NCBI RefSeq assembly: GCF_001591045.1
Contig: NZ_BCUA01000002.1
Span: 62,001 to 126,000, forward strand
Length of the DNA: 64,000 nucleotides
Source: Sphingopyxis granuli NBRC 100800
GTDB taxonomy: Bacteria; Pseudomonadota; Alphaproteobacteria; Sphingomonadales; Sphingomonadaceae
Reading direction: 5' to 3'
Part shown: piece by piece, positions 41,960-50,401 of the stretch
Layout of the letters: each line of letters opens with the position of its first letter
Position numbering within the stretch: position 1 is the stretch's first letter
Notes under the pieces: model-generated
What the model was told of the DNA's origin: nothing
What the model saw: only the letters and a program-made list of their open reading frames with translations
The model's database searches: none
Position numbers and translations under genes: made by a program

Positions 41960-43186
41960 CTATCGCGCGTTCATCGCGACATATTCGGCGATCTTCTGCT
42001 TGCCGAGCTGCGACATATGCACCTCTTCGGGTCCGTCGGTGATGCGGACATAGCGGTTGAGCGTAAAGAAGCCGGCGACCGGCGTATCGTCGCTCACCCC
42101 CATGCCGCCGTGCACCTGGATCGCGCGGTCGGCGACGGTCTGCGCCATCGTCGGGGCGATCACCTTGATCGCGGCGATCAGGTCCTTCGCCTTCTTGTTG
42201 CCGTACCGGTCCATCGCATCGGCCGCCTTCAGCGTCAGCAGCCGCGCCATCTCCACTTCGCAGAAGCTGCGCGCGACATCCTGCCGGATGCTGCTCTGGT
42301 CGGCCAGCTTCCTGCCGAAGGCGACGCGACTGTCGGCGCGGCGCGCCATATGTTCGAGCGCGCGCTGCGCCTGCCCGATCGAGCGCATGCAGTGATGGAT
42401 GCGCCCCGGCCCGAGCCGCCCCTGCGCGATCTCGAACCCGCGCCCTTCGCCCAGGATCAGATTTTCCTTCGGCACGCGCACATTGTCGAACTTCAGCTCG
42501 ACCTCGCCGCCCGGCGAATTGTGCGAGCCGAACACGGTCAGATGGCGCACCACCTCGACCCCCGGCGTGTCGCGCGGGACGAGGATCTGCGAATGCTGGA
42601 TATGGCGCGGCGCGTCGAAATGCGTCTTGCCCATCACGATGAAGATGTCGCAGCGCGGATGCATCGCGTTCGATATCCACCATTTGCGGCCATTGATCAC
42701 ATATTCGTCGCCGTCGGGCAGGATCGACAGTTCGAGGTTGGTCGCATCGGACGAAGCGACCTGCGGCTCGGTCATCACATAGGCCGAGCGGATTTTGCCG
42801 GCGAGCAGCGGCTTCAGCCAGCGTTCCTGCTGGTCCGGCGAACCGAATTTGGCCAGCACCTCCATATTGCCGGTGTCAGGCGCCGAGCAGTTGAAGATCT
42901 GGCTCGCCCAGGGCACGCGCCCCATCGCTTCGGCCAGCGGCGCGTATTCGAGGTTGGAAAGCCCCGGAGAGAATTCGCCATATTCGTGCGGCAGGAACAG
43001 GTTCCACAGCCCGGCGGCGCGCGCCTTGTCCTTCAGCGCGTCCATCTGCGGCCATTCCTGCCACAGATTGTTCTGGTCGTGGACGAAGTCGTAATAGGCC
43101 CGCTCGTTCGGATAGACATGCTCGTCCATGAAGGCTTCGAGCGTCTTGAGCAGGGCCGCGACCCTGGCGCTATATTCGAAATCCAT
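41960..43186 (-). CDS. acyl-CoA dehydrogenase, ACAD10/11-like
   Basis: ACAD of 408 residues. Flavin motif YVMTEPQVASSDATN and C-terminal IQVHGGMGVSDDTPVAGFF ... DGPEEVHMSQLG are typical of the ACAD10/ACAD11 branch rather than short-chain ACADs. Third gene of an operon with a phosphotransferase and an SDR. In ACAD10/11 and bacterial LvaA/LvaC systems, a kinase phosphorylates a 4-hydroxyacyl-CoA and this type of ACAD removes the phosphate to form an enoyl-CoA. I infer the same here. ATG 43186, 14 nt after the SDR stop. Confidence 0.88.
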   Translation of the reverse strand: MDFEYSARVAALLKTLEAFMDEHVYPNERAYYDFVHDQNNLWQEWPQMDALKDKARAAGLWNLFLPHEYGEFSPGLSNLEYAPLAEAMGRVPWASQIFNCSAPDTGNMEVLAKFGSPDQQERWLKPLLAGKIRSAYVMTEPQVASSDATNLELSILPDGDEYVINGRKWWISNAMHPRCDIFIVMGKTHFDAPRHIQHSQILVPRDTPGVEVVRHLTVFGSHNSPGGEVELKFDNVRVPKENLILGEGRGFEIAQGRLGPGRIHHCMRSIGQAQRALEHMARRADSRVAFGRKLADQSSIRQDVARSFCEVEMARLLTLKAADAMDRYGNKKAKDLIAAIKVIAPTMAQTVADRAIQVHGGMGVSDDTPVAGFFTLNRYVRITDGPEEVHMSQLGKQKIAEYVAMNAR

Positions 43187-43200
43187 GTTTCTGCCTTTCG

Positions 43201-43947
43201 TTACAGCATCAGCCCGCCGTCGACCACGATGGTCTGGCCTGTGACATAGGAAGCGAGCGGCGAGGCGAGGAAAATGGCGGTGCCCGCCATGTCGGCGGGT
43301 GTCCCCAGCCGCTGCTGCGGAATATTCGCGAGCGCGCCTTCGAGCCGGGCGGGATTCTGCGTCGTGACCTTCGTCAGCTTGGTATCGACGAGACCGGGCG
43401 CGAGGCCGTTGACGCGGATGCCGTCGGCGGCGAACGCCTGCCCCAGCGTCTTGGTCAGGCTGATCGCCCCGGCCTTCGACGCCGCATAGGCGGGGTTGCC
43501 GATATTCGCCTTCAGCCCCGAAACCGAGCTGACGATGACGATCGATCCGCTGCCGTCCGACAGCGCCGCGCGGAACTTGCGCGCGCAGTGCATCAGGCTG
43601 TCGAGATTGACCGCCATCACCCGGTCCCAACCCGCGCGCTCGAATTCGCCGCGGCGATAGACGACGGTCCCCTGGCACAGGATCAGCACGTCGAGGCCCC
43701 CGTCAAACGAAGCCGGCGCGGGCGCGGCCTCGATCGCGTCGGGGTCGCCGACATCGACGCAATCATAGCCGAGGCCCGACAGGTCGGACCCGTCGGCGGG
43801 GTCGTAATCCGCGGCATCGGCGCGCGTGCCCCAGACATGGACCCGCGCGCCGCGTTCGCGGAACCCGTGCGCGATGCCGTTGCCGATTCCGCTCGACCCG
43901 CCGACGACAAGCACGCGCTTGCCGGAAAAGTCGGTATCGTCCTTCAT
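43201..43947 (-). CDS. SDR family oxidoreductase
   Basis: Short-chain dehydrogenase of 248 residues: GGSSGIG (16-22), Ser141, Tyr154 and Lys158 (YAASK), C-terminal SYVTGQTIVVDGG. The glycine loop and an Arg after the second strand (WGTRAD) suggest NADP or NAD use; not decisive. ATG 43947 has AGGA 5 nt upstream. Middle gene of the kinase/SDR/ACAD operon, 10 nt after the kinase stop. Probably interconverts hydroxy- and oxo-acyl-CoA. Confidence 0.87.
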   Translation of the reverse strand: MKDDTDFSGKRVLVVGGSSGIGNGIAHGFRERGARVHVWGTRADAADYDPADGSDLSGLGYDCVDVGDPDAIEAAPAPASFDGGLDVLILCQGTVVYRRGEFERAGWDRVMAVNLDSLMHCARKFRAALSDGSGSIVIVSSVSGLKANIGNPAYAASKAGAISLTKTLGQAFAADGIRVNGLAPGLVDTKLTKVTTQNPARLEGALANIPQQRLGTPADMAGTAIFLASPLASYVTGQTIVVDGGLML

Positions 43948-43957
43948 CTTCTTCCTT

Positions 43958-45004
43958 TCAGCCAATGCGGCGCAATGCGCGCGCGAACAGGTCGACACTA
44001 TGGGCATGGAGCCGATCGCCCGTCTCGCGCGGCGCCTTTCCGGCGCAGGCGCGGACGTAAGTGCCTTCGAGGATGATGCCGAGCTTGAAGCAGGCGAGCA
44101 CGACATACCAGTCGAGCGCGGCGAGGTCGCGTCCGCTGACGGTGCCATAATGCGCGACCAGTTCCGCCGGCGTCGCAAAGCCTTGCCACGGCGTCGCCGC
44201 GACGTCGGTCGCGCGCGGAACGTCGCCCTCGGGCCAGGTCGCGAGCAACCAGCCAAGATCGAGCAGCGGATCGCCGATCGTGCTGAGTTCCCAGTCGACG
44301 ACGGCGGCCAGGTCGCCGCCGTCGGGGCGGACCATGACGTTGGCGAGATGGAAATCGCCGTGGATGATCCCGGGGCGGAAATCCGCCGGCCGGTGCCTGT
44401 CGAGCCAGCGCCCGACGGTATCGACGCCCGGGATCGCATCGGGGCCGGGCCAGCCCGGCAGATCGGCGTAGGAGGCAAGCTGCGCCCGCCAGCGGCCGAC
44501 CTGCCGCTCCAGATAATCGTCGGTCTTGCCGAACCCTTCGAGCCTGGCGGCGCGATAGTCGATCGCCCCCAGCGCCGCGATCGCTTCCACCATCGACAGG
44601 CCGATGCGATGGCGGATCACCGGGTCGCCGGCATGCAACGGCGGCAATCCCGCCACCGGATTGAAGCCGTCCACGGGCTCCATCAAATAGAAGGCCGCGC
44701 CGATCACCGCCTCGTCGGGACATGCGGCAATCAACCGCGGATGCGGAACGCCCTTTCCGGCAAGGCCCGCCAGGACGCGCGCTTCGCGCCGCATCGCTTC
44801 GTTGGAGTTGGCGCGCAGATTGAACGGAGGACGGCGCAGCACATAGACCTCTTCGCCGCGCGTGAAGCGCAGCAGGATATTCTGCGTGCCGCCCGATAGC
44901 GGATGCGCGTCGACGATCGGGCCCGTCCCGATGCCCTGTCCATCCATCCATACCCGCAGCGCGGCCAGGTCGACCCCTTCGATCATCATCGCCCCTTCAC
45001 GCAT
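43958..45004 (-). CDS. APH-like phosphotransferase (putative hydroxyacyl-CoA kinase)
   Basis: Aminoglycoside-phosphotransferase fold, about 348 residues. PLSGGTQNILLRF (glycine loop), VLRRPP (Lys/Arg region), catalytic HGDFHLANVMV and metal-binding DWELSTIGDP are present. This is the family joined to ACAD in human ACAD10/11 and found beside ACADs in bacteria, where LvaA phosphorylates 4-hydroxyacyl-CoA. Start uncertain: ATG 45004 (AGGTGA 5 nt before), 44989 or 45076. First gene of the operon; its promoter at 45077-45113 carries the repeat shared with two other transcripts. Confidence 0.82.
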   Translation of the reverse strand: MREGAMMIEGVDLAALRVWMDGQGIGTGPIVDAHPLSGGTQNILLRFTRGEEVYVLRRPPFNLRANSNEAMRREARVLAGLAGKGVPHPRLIAACPDEAVIGAAFYLMEPVDGFNPVAGLPPLHAGDPVIRHRIGLSMVEAIAALGAIDYRAARLEGFGKTDDYLERQVGRWRAQLASYADLPGWPGPDAIPGVDTVGRWLDRHRPADFRPGIIHGDFHLANVMVRPDGGDLAAVVDWELSTIGDPLLDLGWLLATWPEGDVPRATDVAATPWQGFATPAELVAHYGTVSGRDLAALDWYVVLACFKLGIILEGTYVRACAGKAPRETGDRLHAHSVDLFARALRRIG

Positions 45005-45076
45005 TCCAGTCACCTGATAGCGCATCCCGGCATGGCCGCCAGAAGCAATACCCTCATCCCGCTTCTCTATTTTCAT

Positions 45077-45113
45077 CTGAACAGTTAGTAGATTTATTGG
45101 GCTTCGTTGTCAA
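45077..45113 (-). promoter_or_regulatory. promoter of the kinase/SDR/ACAD operon
   Basis: Minus-strand TTGACA (45113-45108), 17-nt spacer, TACTAA (45090-45085). A CTGA-N7-GTAG repeat at 45077-45091 (two changes from CTAA-N7-TTAG) covers the -10 at the same distance from the -35 as in the receptor promoter. Confidence 0.6.
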
Positions 45114-45311
45114 TCGGTGGCACCTCTTTCTGCCATAAAGAGGCCTTCGTCATTGCAAATTTCAACGCGCGGTTTATTTGACGTTGAAGCTGATTAATCG
45201 TTTCGCAGGATCGGATTAAGAGGCGGCACCAACGGGCATCCCGGCGTGGCACGGGGCCCGACGTTTGTCATTGCCGCCCACGACACCTGCAACCGTAACG
45301 AAGGACGAAAG

Positions 45312-45917
45312 ATGGACGCAGTCTCTGCAAAACGGTCGCCGCGCCCGCGGAAGCAGAAATTCTTCGACCGGCACGACGAGGTTATCCGCGCCGCCGCGCG
45401 CGTCTTCGCCGAGAAGGGATTTCGGCATGCGACGCTGGAGGATATCGCGGATGCGCTCGATATCACCCGCGCCGCCCTTTACTATTACGCGCGCAGCAAG
45501 GACGAACTGGCAACCCAATGTTCGGACAAGGCGGCCGAGCAATTCAACGAGGCGGTCGAAAGCGCGCAGCGGCACCAGACCGGCCGCGAACAGATCGTCG
45601 CCTTCTTCCGCCGATATGCGGAGATCATCTGCGACGATTTCGGACGGTTCTTCGTCCGGCTCAACATCAGGGAACTGGCCGAGCCCGCCCAGATACGAAC
45701 CAGGGTCGGTCAGCGCGAACTGCACGAGGCGGTGCAAGCCATGATCGCGGCCGGCATCGCGGACGGAACGCTCCGCGATGCGGACCAGAAGGATATAAGC
45801 CGCATCCTGTTCGGCGCGTTCAACGGCATCGTCCGATGGTATCGCCCGGGATCGCGCGCACCCAGTCAGGTCGCGGACGATTTCCTTGCCATCTTTCTGC
45901 GCGGTCTTACGGCCTGA
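45312..45917 (+). CDS. TetR-family transcriptional regulator
   Basis: Protein of 201 residues starting MDAVSAKRSPRPRKQ. Helix-turn-helix AARVFAEKGFRHATLEDIADALDI followed by RAALYYYARSKDEL. AGGA lies 6 nt before ATG 45312; an ATG at 45246 is in frame but gives an unlikely tail. It is divergent from the kinase operon and convergent with the ACAD at 46108, so it is a good candidate for control of both. The C-terminal ligand domain differs clearly from the TetR at 41261. Confidence 0.9.
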   Translation: MDAVSAKRSPRPRKQKFFDRHDEVIRAAARVFAEKGFRHATLEDIADALDITRAALYYYARSKDELATQCSDKAAEQFNEAVESAQRHQTGREQIVAFFRRYAEIICDDFGRFFVRLNIRELAEPAQIRTRVGQRELHEAVQAMIAAGIADGTLRDADQKDISRILFGAFNGIVRWYRPGSRAPSQVADDFLAIFLRGLTA

Positions 45918-45973
45918 GGTCTTGGCCAGTCCAAGGGGATGCGCCTTGCGGCAGCTCAGGCAGGTAAGGGTTT

Positions 45974-46044
45974 GTTCCCCAGCGAAAGCCGGGGTCCAGA
46001 TGGCGTAGCGCAGCCCCGCGTGGGCCCGGCTTTCGCCGGGGAAC
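45974..46044. repeat. long imperfect palindrome in convergent gap
   Basis: TTCCCCAGCGAAAGCCGGG (45975-45993) pairs at 18 of 19 positions with CCCGGCTTTCGCCGGGGAA (46025-46043); one further G-C pair flanks them. It looks like a dispersed intergenic REP-type element and may end transcription of the TetR and ACAD genes on either side. Confidence 0.6.
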
Positions 46045-46107
46045 GATTCCTTGCCGAAAAAGGGATCGTCACCGATCCTGCCGGAGTCCCTCGGCCGGCC
46101 TTGGACG

Positions 46108-47256
46108 CTACAGCGACCGCCCCACCAGCTCGCGCTGGATCTCGTTGGCGCCGCCATAGATGCGTTGCACGCGGGCATCGGTGTACATGCGGGCGATTGG
46201 ATATTCGCGCATATAGCCATAGCCGCCGAAAAACTGCAGGCAGCGGTCGATGACTTCGACCTGCCGGTCGGTGAGCCAGAATTTCGCCATCGAGGCGAGC
46301 GTGGGATCGAGCGTCCCGTCGACCCATTTCTCGATCACATGATCGCAGAAGGTCCGGCACGCCAGCACGGTGGCCTTGATGTCGGCGAGTTCGAAGCGCG
46401 TGTTCTGGAAATCGACGATCGCCTTGCCGAACGCCTTGCGCTCCTTCACATAATCCAGCGTCAGCGCCAGTGCCCGCTCCATCGCGCCCTGCGCGGAGAT
46501 CGCGATCGCCGCCCGCTCATAGGGAAGCTGCCCCATCAGCTGGTAAAAGCCCTGCCCCTCGACGCCTCCCAGCACATTGTCCGCCGGCACGCTACAATCG
46601 TCGAAATACATTTCCGACGTATCCGCGCCTTCGATGCCGATCTTGTCGAGGCATTTCCCGCGCCGGAATCCGGGCGTGGCGGTCTCGACGAGGATCAGGG
46701 AAATCCCCTTCGCCCCCTCGGCGCCCGTCCGCGCGACGACCAGGACGAGATCGCTCTGCTGGCCGTTCGTGATAAAGGTCTTTGCGCCATTGACGACATA
46801 GGCGTCTCCGACCCGGTCGGCACGGCAGCGGATGGCCTGCAAATCCGACCCGGTGCCGGGCTCGGTCATCGCGATCGAGCAGATGACCTCGCCGCTCGCG
46901 ATACCGGGCAACCAGCGGAGCTTCTGCGCTTCGGTGCCGAAAGCGAGGATATAGTGTCCTACGATGTGGCTGAGCATCACCCCGAACGCGGCATCGCCGA
47001 CGCGCGCCTGCTCGCGGATGACAACCGCCATATGCGCCGGCGTGCCACCCGATCCCCCATATTGTTCGGGCACGTCGGGCAGGATGATCCCCAGTTCGCC
47101 TGCCTTGCGCCACACGTCCCGCCCCGTTCGCTTCGCTTCGCGCCATTTCAGGTCGTTCGGCTCGACCTGTTCGCGAAAGAAGCGCGCGACCACCGCCTCG
47201 AACTGTTCGAGGTCGCCATCCATCCAGTGGGACGAATAATTTTCGAACATTTGCAT
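46108..47256 (-). CDS. acyl-CoA dehydrogenase
   Basis: Homotetrameric-type ACAD of 382 residues. Middle domain IAMTEPGTGSDLQAIRC, ERKAFGKAIVDFQNTRFELA, and the canonical C-terminal RIYGGANEIQRELVGRSL. It oxidises an acyl-CoA to the 2-enoyl-CoA. ATG 47256 has AGGG 5 nt upstream; ATGs at 47268 and 47250 are alternatives. Monocistronic; its promoter (47311-47346) shares the CTAA-N7-TTAG repeat with two other transcripts of the block, so it belongs to the same pathway. Confidence 0.92.
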   Translation of the reverse strand: MQMFENYSSHWMDGDLEQFEAVVARFFREQVEPNDLKWREAKRTGRDVWRKAGELGIILPDVPEQYGGSGGTPAHMAVVIREQARVGDAAFGVMLSHIVGHYILAFGTEAQKLRWLPGIASGEVICSIAMTEPGTGSDLQAIRCRADRVGDAYVVNGAKTFITNGQQSDLVLVVARTGAEGAKGISLILVETATPGFRRGKCLDKIGIEGADTSEMYFDDCSVPADNVLGGVEGQGFYQLMGQLPYERAAIAISAQGAMERALALTLDYVKERKAFGKAIVDFQNTRFELADIKATVLACRTFCDHVIEKWVDGTLDPTLASMAKFWLTDRQVEVIDRCLQFFGGYGYMREYPIARMYTDARVQRIYGGANEIQRELVGRSL

Positions 47257-47310
47257 TTCTTCCCTCATCCCTGCGGCCGATGTTCAAGCTGGCCCGTGTC
47301 GCTATTAATT

Positions 47311-47346
47311 CTAATGACTATTTAGAAGAATTTTTTTGCGCGTCAA
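47311..47346 (-). promoter_or_regulatory. promoter of the ACAD gene with inverted-repeat operator
   Basis: Minus-strand TTGACG (47346-47341), 16-nt spacer, TAAATA (47324-47319). CTAA-N7-TTAG at 47311-47325, extended to TTCTAA...TTAGAA, covers the -10. Same layout as at 40851 and 45077. Confidence 0.62.
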
Positions 47347-47578
47347 TCCATTGGGAATCGAACGACGACACCGGCCGGCCGATCGAACACGGCCGGCACG
47401 GACCGGGCGGAGTCGGCATCCGGAGGCGGAGCGGGATGATGATCGCGCCCCCATGGGGCACGAAGCTTGAGGCGTGCAGCGCCGGTGGCGCCCGGCGCAT
47501 TTGTCGCCATGACGGCGAGATCAGCGCCGGCGATGCGTTAGCGCACCCGCCGGCACCGATCATCGCGAGCCGATACCG

Positions 47579-47704
47579 TCAATATTTGAACGAGACGGTG
47601 ACGCCGTAGGTCGCCGGGCGGCCGGCGTAACGCGCAACTGCCAGTTCGTCATCGGCGAGGACGACATGACGACCCCGGCCGATTACGTTCTCCAGGCCTC
47701 CAAA
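47579..47704 (-). pseudogene. C-terminal remnant of a TonB-dependent receptor
   Basis: About 41 codons reading FGGLENVIGRGRHVV ... RPATYGVTVSFKY and a stop, the usual last two barrel strands and terminal aromatic of a TonB receptor. The frame upstream of 47704 no longer resembles a receptor, and no plug or signal sequence is near. The 230 bp between this remnant and the ACAD promoter at 47346 hold no recognisable gene. It is a deletion remnant at the right-hand end of the catabolic block. Confidence 0.7.
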
Positions 47705-47934
47705 AACCGCTGTCGGTTGAAGCCGAATGATGGCGGCCGGCGCCTGCGCGATCTTGCCCGCCCTCGCTCTTGTCATCGGCCTGACGCGCCCCTATCCCGC
47801 GCAAACGCCGCCGCCACCGAAGAAGGCTTCCATTCATCCCTGTTCCGGCCACTCCCTATGCGGAACCGCTCGGCATTGGCGCCGGGCGACGGACGCTTTC
47901 CATAAGCCTGGCCCTGCTGATCACCGGCGGCCTG

Positions 47935-48609
47935 TTGCTCATGCTCCTCACCTTCGGCGTAGGGAAACCGACGGATAACAGGGAGGAGCGCGTCACGATC
48001 GTGACCCTGGAGGCCGCTGGAAATTCCGAAGAAGCGCCCGAACCGGACAACCGGGAACGCGAGCAAGCCGAAGAGAAACCTGCGCCGACACAGCCGGCTG
48101 CCGAGCCGCAACCGGAAACGCCTAAGCCTCCGCCCACGCCAATCCTCAACCCGACAGCCGCGCCGCCCCCGCCAACCCCGAGTGAGCGGCCACCCGCGCC
48201 GCAACCTCCTCAGCCCGTCCTCCGACCGTCCGACGGAAAGGTTTACGGGCCGCCCAACAGCGGCAGCCGGTCCTCTGCTTTCCGCGATACGGAACAGGTT
48301 GGAACGGCACCCAACGGCGAACCGCTTTATGCCGCCGCCTGGTATCGCGAGCCAAGTGACAACGAACTGCGCGGCTATCTATCCACCGCCAGCGGCCCCG
48401 GCTGGGGCCTGATCGCCTGCCGCACAGCACTCGATTACCGTGTAGAGGATTGCGTCGGACTCGACGAATATCCAAGCGGATCGCAGATCAATCGCGCGGT
48501 GCTTGCCGCAGCCTGGCAATTCAGGGTGCGACCTCCGCGACGCGGCGGACAGCTATTGGTCGGCGCCTGGGTCCGTATCAGAATCGATTACGGCACGGGA
48601 CGGCGTTAG
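47935..48609 (+). CDS. TonB-like periplasmic protein, start codon unclear
   Basis: The C-terminal part reads like a TonB-type energy transducer relative: a proline-rich linker (about 35-100, EEKPAPTQPAAEPQPETP and PPPPTPSERPPAPQ) and a folded end (LYAAAWYREPSDNELRGYL, WGLIACRTALDYRVEDC, WQFRVRPPRRGG). A transmembrane anchor, LSISLALLITGGLLLML, is encoded in frame just upstream of 47935. However, no ATG, GTG or TTG occurs between the in-frame stop at 47782 and TTG 47935. Either a rare start such as ATC 47836 (AGAAGG upstream) is used, or the 5' end is damaged. Possible partner of the TonB receptors. Confidence 0.65.
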   Translation: MLMLLTFGVGKPTDNREERVTIVTLEAAGNSEEAPEPDNREREQAEEKPAPTQPAAEPQPETPKPPPTPILNPTAAPPPPTPSERPPAPQPPQPVLRPSDGKVYGPPNSGSRSSAFRDTEQVGTAPNGEPLYAAAWYREPSDNELRGYLSTASGPGWGLIACRTALDYRVEDCVGLDEYPSGSQINRAVLAAAWQFRVRPPRRGGQLLVGAWVRIRIDYGTGRR

Positions 48610-48843
48610 TTTCAGCCGTGGCGGCTTCGTGCGGCAGGATTTCCCGCCCCACCCAAGCCATGATTCTCGCGCGCTTCTCCCGGTTCACGTCATTCGTCTT
48701 TTTCGCTCCCGTTCACCCCAACGATGCACGACGGAAGAATTGCCGTAAATTTTGTGCATTTTTTGCTCGAAGCCATCAACGTCCATCCCCAAGGGCCGAG
48801 CGCGATCGAATGGGCGCGCGAGTTTTTGGCGCGTCAGGTCGGG

Positions 48844-48948
48844 GGCGATCCTCAAGCCCGGCATCAAGGGATCACCGAGCGAACCTGTCTTGAGCGCGTC
48901 GATCGACGCAGGCGTAAAACTACCTTTCCTGGACATGACCGACTCCAT
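48844..48948 (-). pseudogene. N-terminal remnant of a tyrosine integrase
   Basis: In-frame MSRKGSFTPASIDALK followed by DPLMPGLRI matches the N-terminal start of P4-type phage integrases (the SAM-like arm-binding region). After about 35 codons the similarity ends and the frame continues only as unrelated sequence to 48685. It starts about 160 bp beyond the 3' end of tRNA-Gln and reads away from it, the normal place for an integrase of a tRNA-targeted island. The rest of 48610-49110 shows no other gene. Confidence 0.6.
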
Positions 48949-49110
48949 CGCCGGCTCCCCGAGGCAGGAAAACAGGTAACAAATCGAGTAACAATATCTG
49001 TCCAAACCAGTCCGAAACTGGCGGAATCTGTCTCGATCCCTCTGACCCGTCTGTTGCCTGAAAACCCACCTTTTCGGCCGAATCTTAAAGTGATTCGACC
49101 AGTATCCGGC

Positions 49111-49185
49111 TGGCTGGGGCGGCAGGATTCGAACCTGCGCATGGCGGTACCAAAAACCGCTGCCTTACCGCTTGGCTACGCCCCA
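49111..49185 (-). tRNA. tRNA-Gln (anticodon TTG)
   Basis: Minus-strand cloverleaf of 75 nt with encoded CCA. Acceptor stem TGGGGCG/CGCCCCA, anticodon arm GCGGT-TTTTGGT-ACCGC with anticodon TTG, T arm with GGTTCGAATCC. An integrase remnant lies beyond its 3' end. Confidence 0.95.
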
Positions 49186-49239
49186 ACGGCCGGTGCGAGC
49201 GCGCTCTATAGCGTTTCGCGAAGGGTTGGCAAGGCGGCC

Positions 49240-50325
49240 CTAGAGGCGCGTCACCCAGCCGTGGGGGTCCGCCGCCCGGCCGCGCTGGATGTCGACCAGC
49301 TTTTCCTTCAGCATCGCCGTCACCTGTCCGGGGCCGCCGGCGCCGATGGTGAAACTGCCCGCGCCGCGCGCCACCCTGCCCACCGGGGTCACCACCGCGG
49401 CGGTGCCGCAGGCGAAGCTTTCGGTGAGGCGTCCGCTTTCCGCATCGGCCTGCCACTGGTCGATCGCATAGAGTTCCTCGCGCACCGTCAGGCCGGCGTC
49501 GCGCGCCAGCGTCATGATCGCGTCGCGCGTGATGCCGGGCAGGATGCTGCCGGTCAGCGGCGGGGTGACGAGGCTGCCGTCCGCAAAGACGAAGAACATG
49601 TTCATCCCGCCCAGTTCCTCGATCCAGCGATGCTCGGCCGCGTCGAGGAAAACGACCTGGTCGTGCCCCTTGGCGATCGCCTGCTGCTGCGCGACGAGGC
49701 TCGCGGCATAGTTGCCGCCGCACTTGGCGGCGCCGGTGCCGCCCGGCGCGGCGCGCGTATAGTCCTCCGACACCCAGAGCGAGACCGCGGGGGCGCCCGA
49801 CTTGAAATAGTTGCCGACCGGCGAAGCGATGACGAGGAAATGATATTCGGCCGCCGGCTTGACGCCGAGGAACACCTCGCTCGCATACATGAAGGGACGC
49901 AGATAGAGCGCGCCGCCCTCCACCTGCGGGAACCAGTCGGCGTCGACGCGCACGATCTGCTTCACCGCCTCGATGAACAATTCCTCCGGCAGTTCGGCCA
50001 TCGCCATGCGGCGCGCGCTGGCGTTGAAGCGCGCAGCGTTGGCCTCGACACGGAACAGCGCCATCGCCCCGTCGTCGAGCCGATAGGCCTTGAGCCCCTC
50101 GAATATCTCCTGCGCATAATGGAGCACCGCTGTCGCGGGGTCGAGCAGCAACGGGCCGCGCGGCATCACCTGCGCATCGTGCCAGCCCTTTCCTTCCGCA
50201 TAGCGGATCGACACCATATGGTCGGTGAAGACGCGCCCGAACGCCGGGTCCGCGATCGCCGCCGCACGGGCATCCTGTGCCGTGGGATTGGGATGCGGCA
50301 GACGGGCAAAGGCGGGAGCGGACAT
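49240..50325 (-). CDS. ilvE: branched-chain amino acid aminotransferase
   Basis: Class IV PLP aminotransferase of 361 residues. The PLP lysine is in GTGAAKCGGNYAAS; FEGLKAYRLDDG and SFACGTAAVVTPVG are family motifs. It transfers amino groups between glutamate and the 2-oxo acids of Leu, Ile and Val in the cytoplasm. The length and sequence match the longer (eukaryote/alphaproteobacterial) BCAT type. ATG 50325 starts MSAPAFARLPHPNPT; the frame upstream is noncoding and overlaps the divergent MarR promoter (76 bp gap). Confidence 0.93.
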   Translation of the reverse strand: MSAPAFARLPHPNPTAQDARAAAIADPAFGRVFTDHMVSIRYAEGKGWHDAQVMPRGPLLLDPATAVLHYAQEIFEGLKAYRLDDGAMALFRVEANAARFNASARRMAMAELPEELFIEAVKQIVRVDADWFPQVEGGALYLRPFMYASEVFLGVKPAAEYHFLVIASPVGNYFKSGAPAVSLWVSEDYTRAAPGGTGAAKCGGNYAASLVAQQQAIAKGHDQVVFLDAAEHRWIEELGGMNMFFVFADGSLVTPPLTGSILPGITRDAIMTLARDAGLTVREELYAIDQWQADAESGRLTESFACGTAAVVTPVGRVARGAGSFTIGAGGPGQVTAMLKEKLVDIQRGRAADPHGWVTRL

Positions 50326-50401
50326 GGATGACCTGTTCGTTGGGGGTGGATCGGTGCGCGCCTCTTGCCAAAGCAAGGGCGCAGGCGCAACGGGAGTCGC
50401 C

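Noticed and set aside
49111-49185. Direct repeat of the tRNA-Gln 3' end as an attachment site inside the window
   Set aside because: No second copy of the T-arm/acceptor segment was found by reading; the other end of the island, if any, is outside.
50324-50401. N-terminal extension of the MarR protein starting at 50324
   Set aside because: It would overlap the divergent ilvE start codon, and the extension has no MarR similarity; ATG 50402 fits better.
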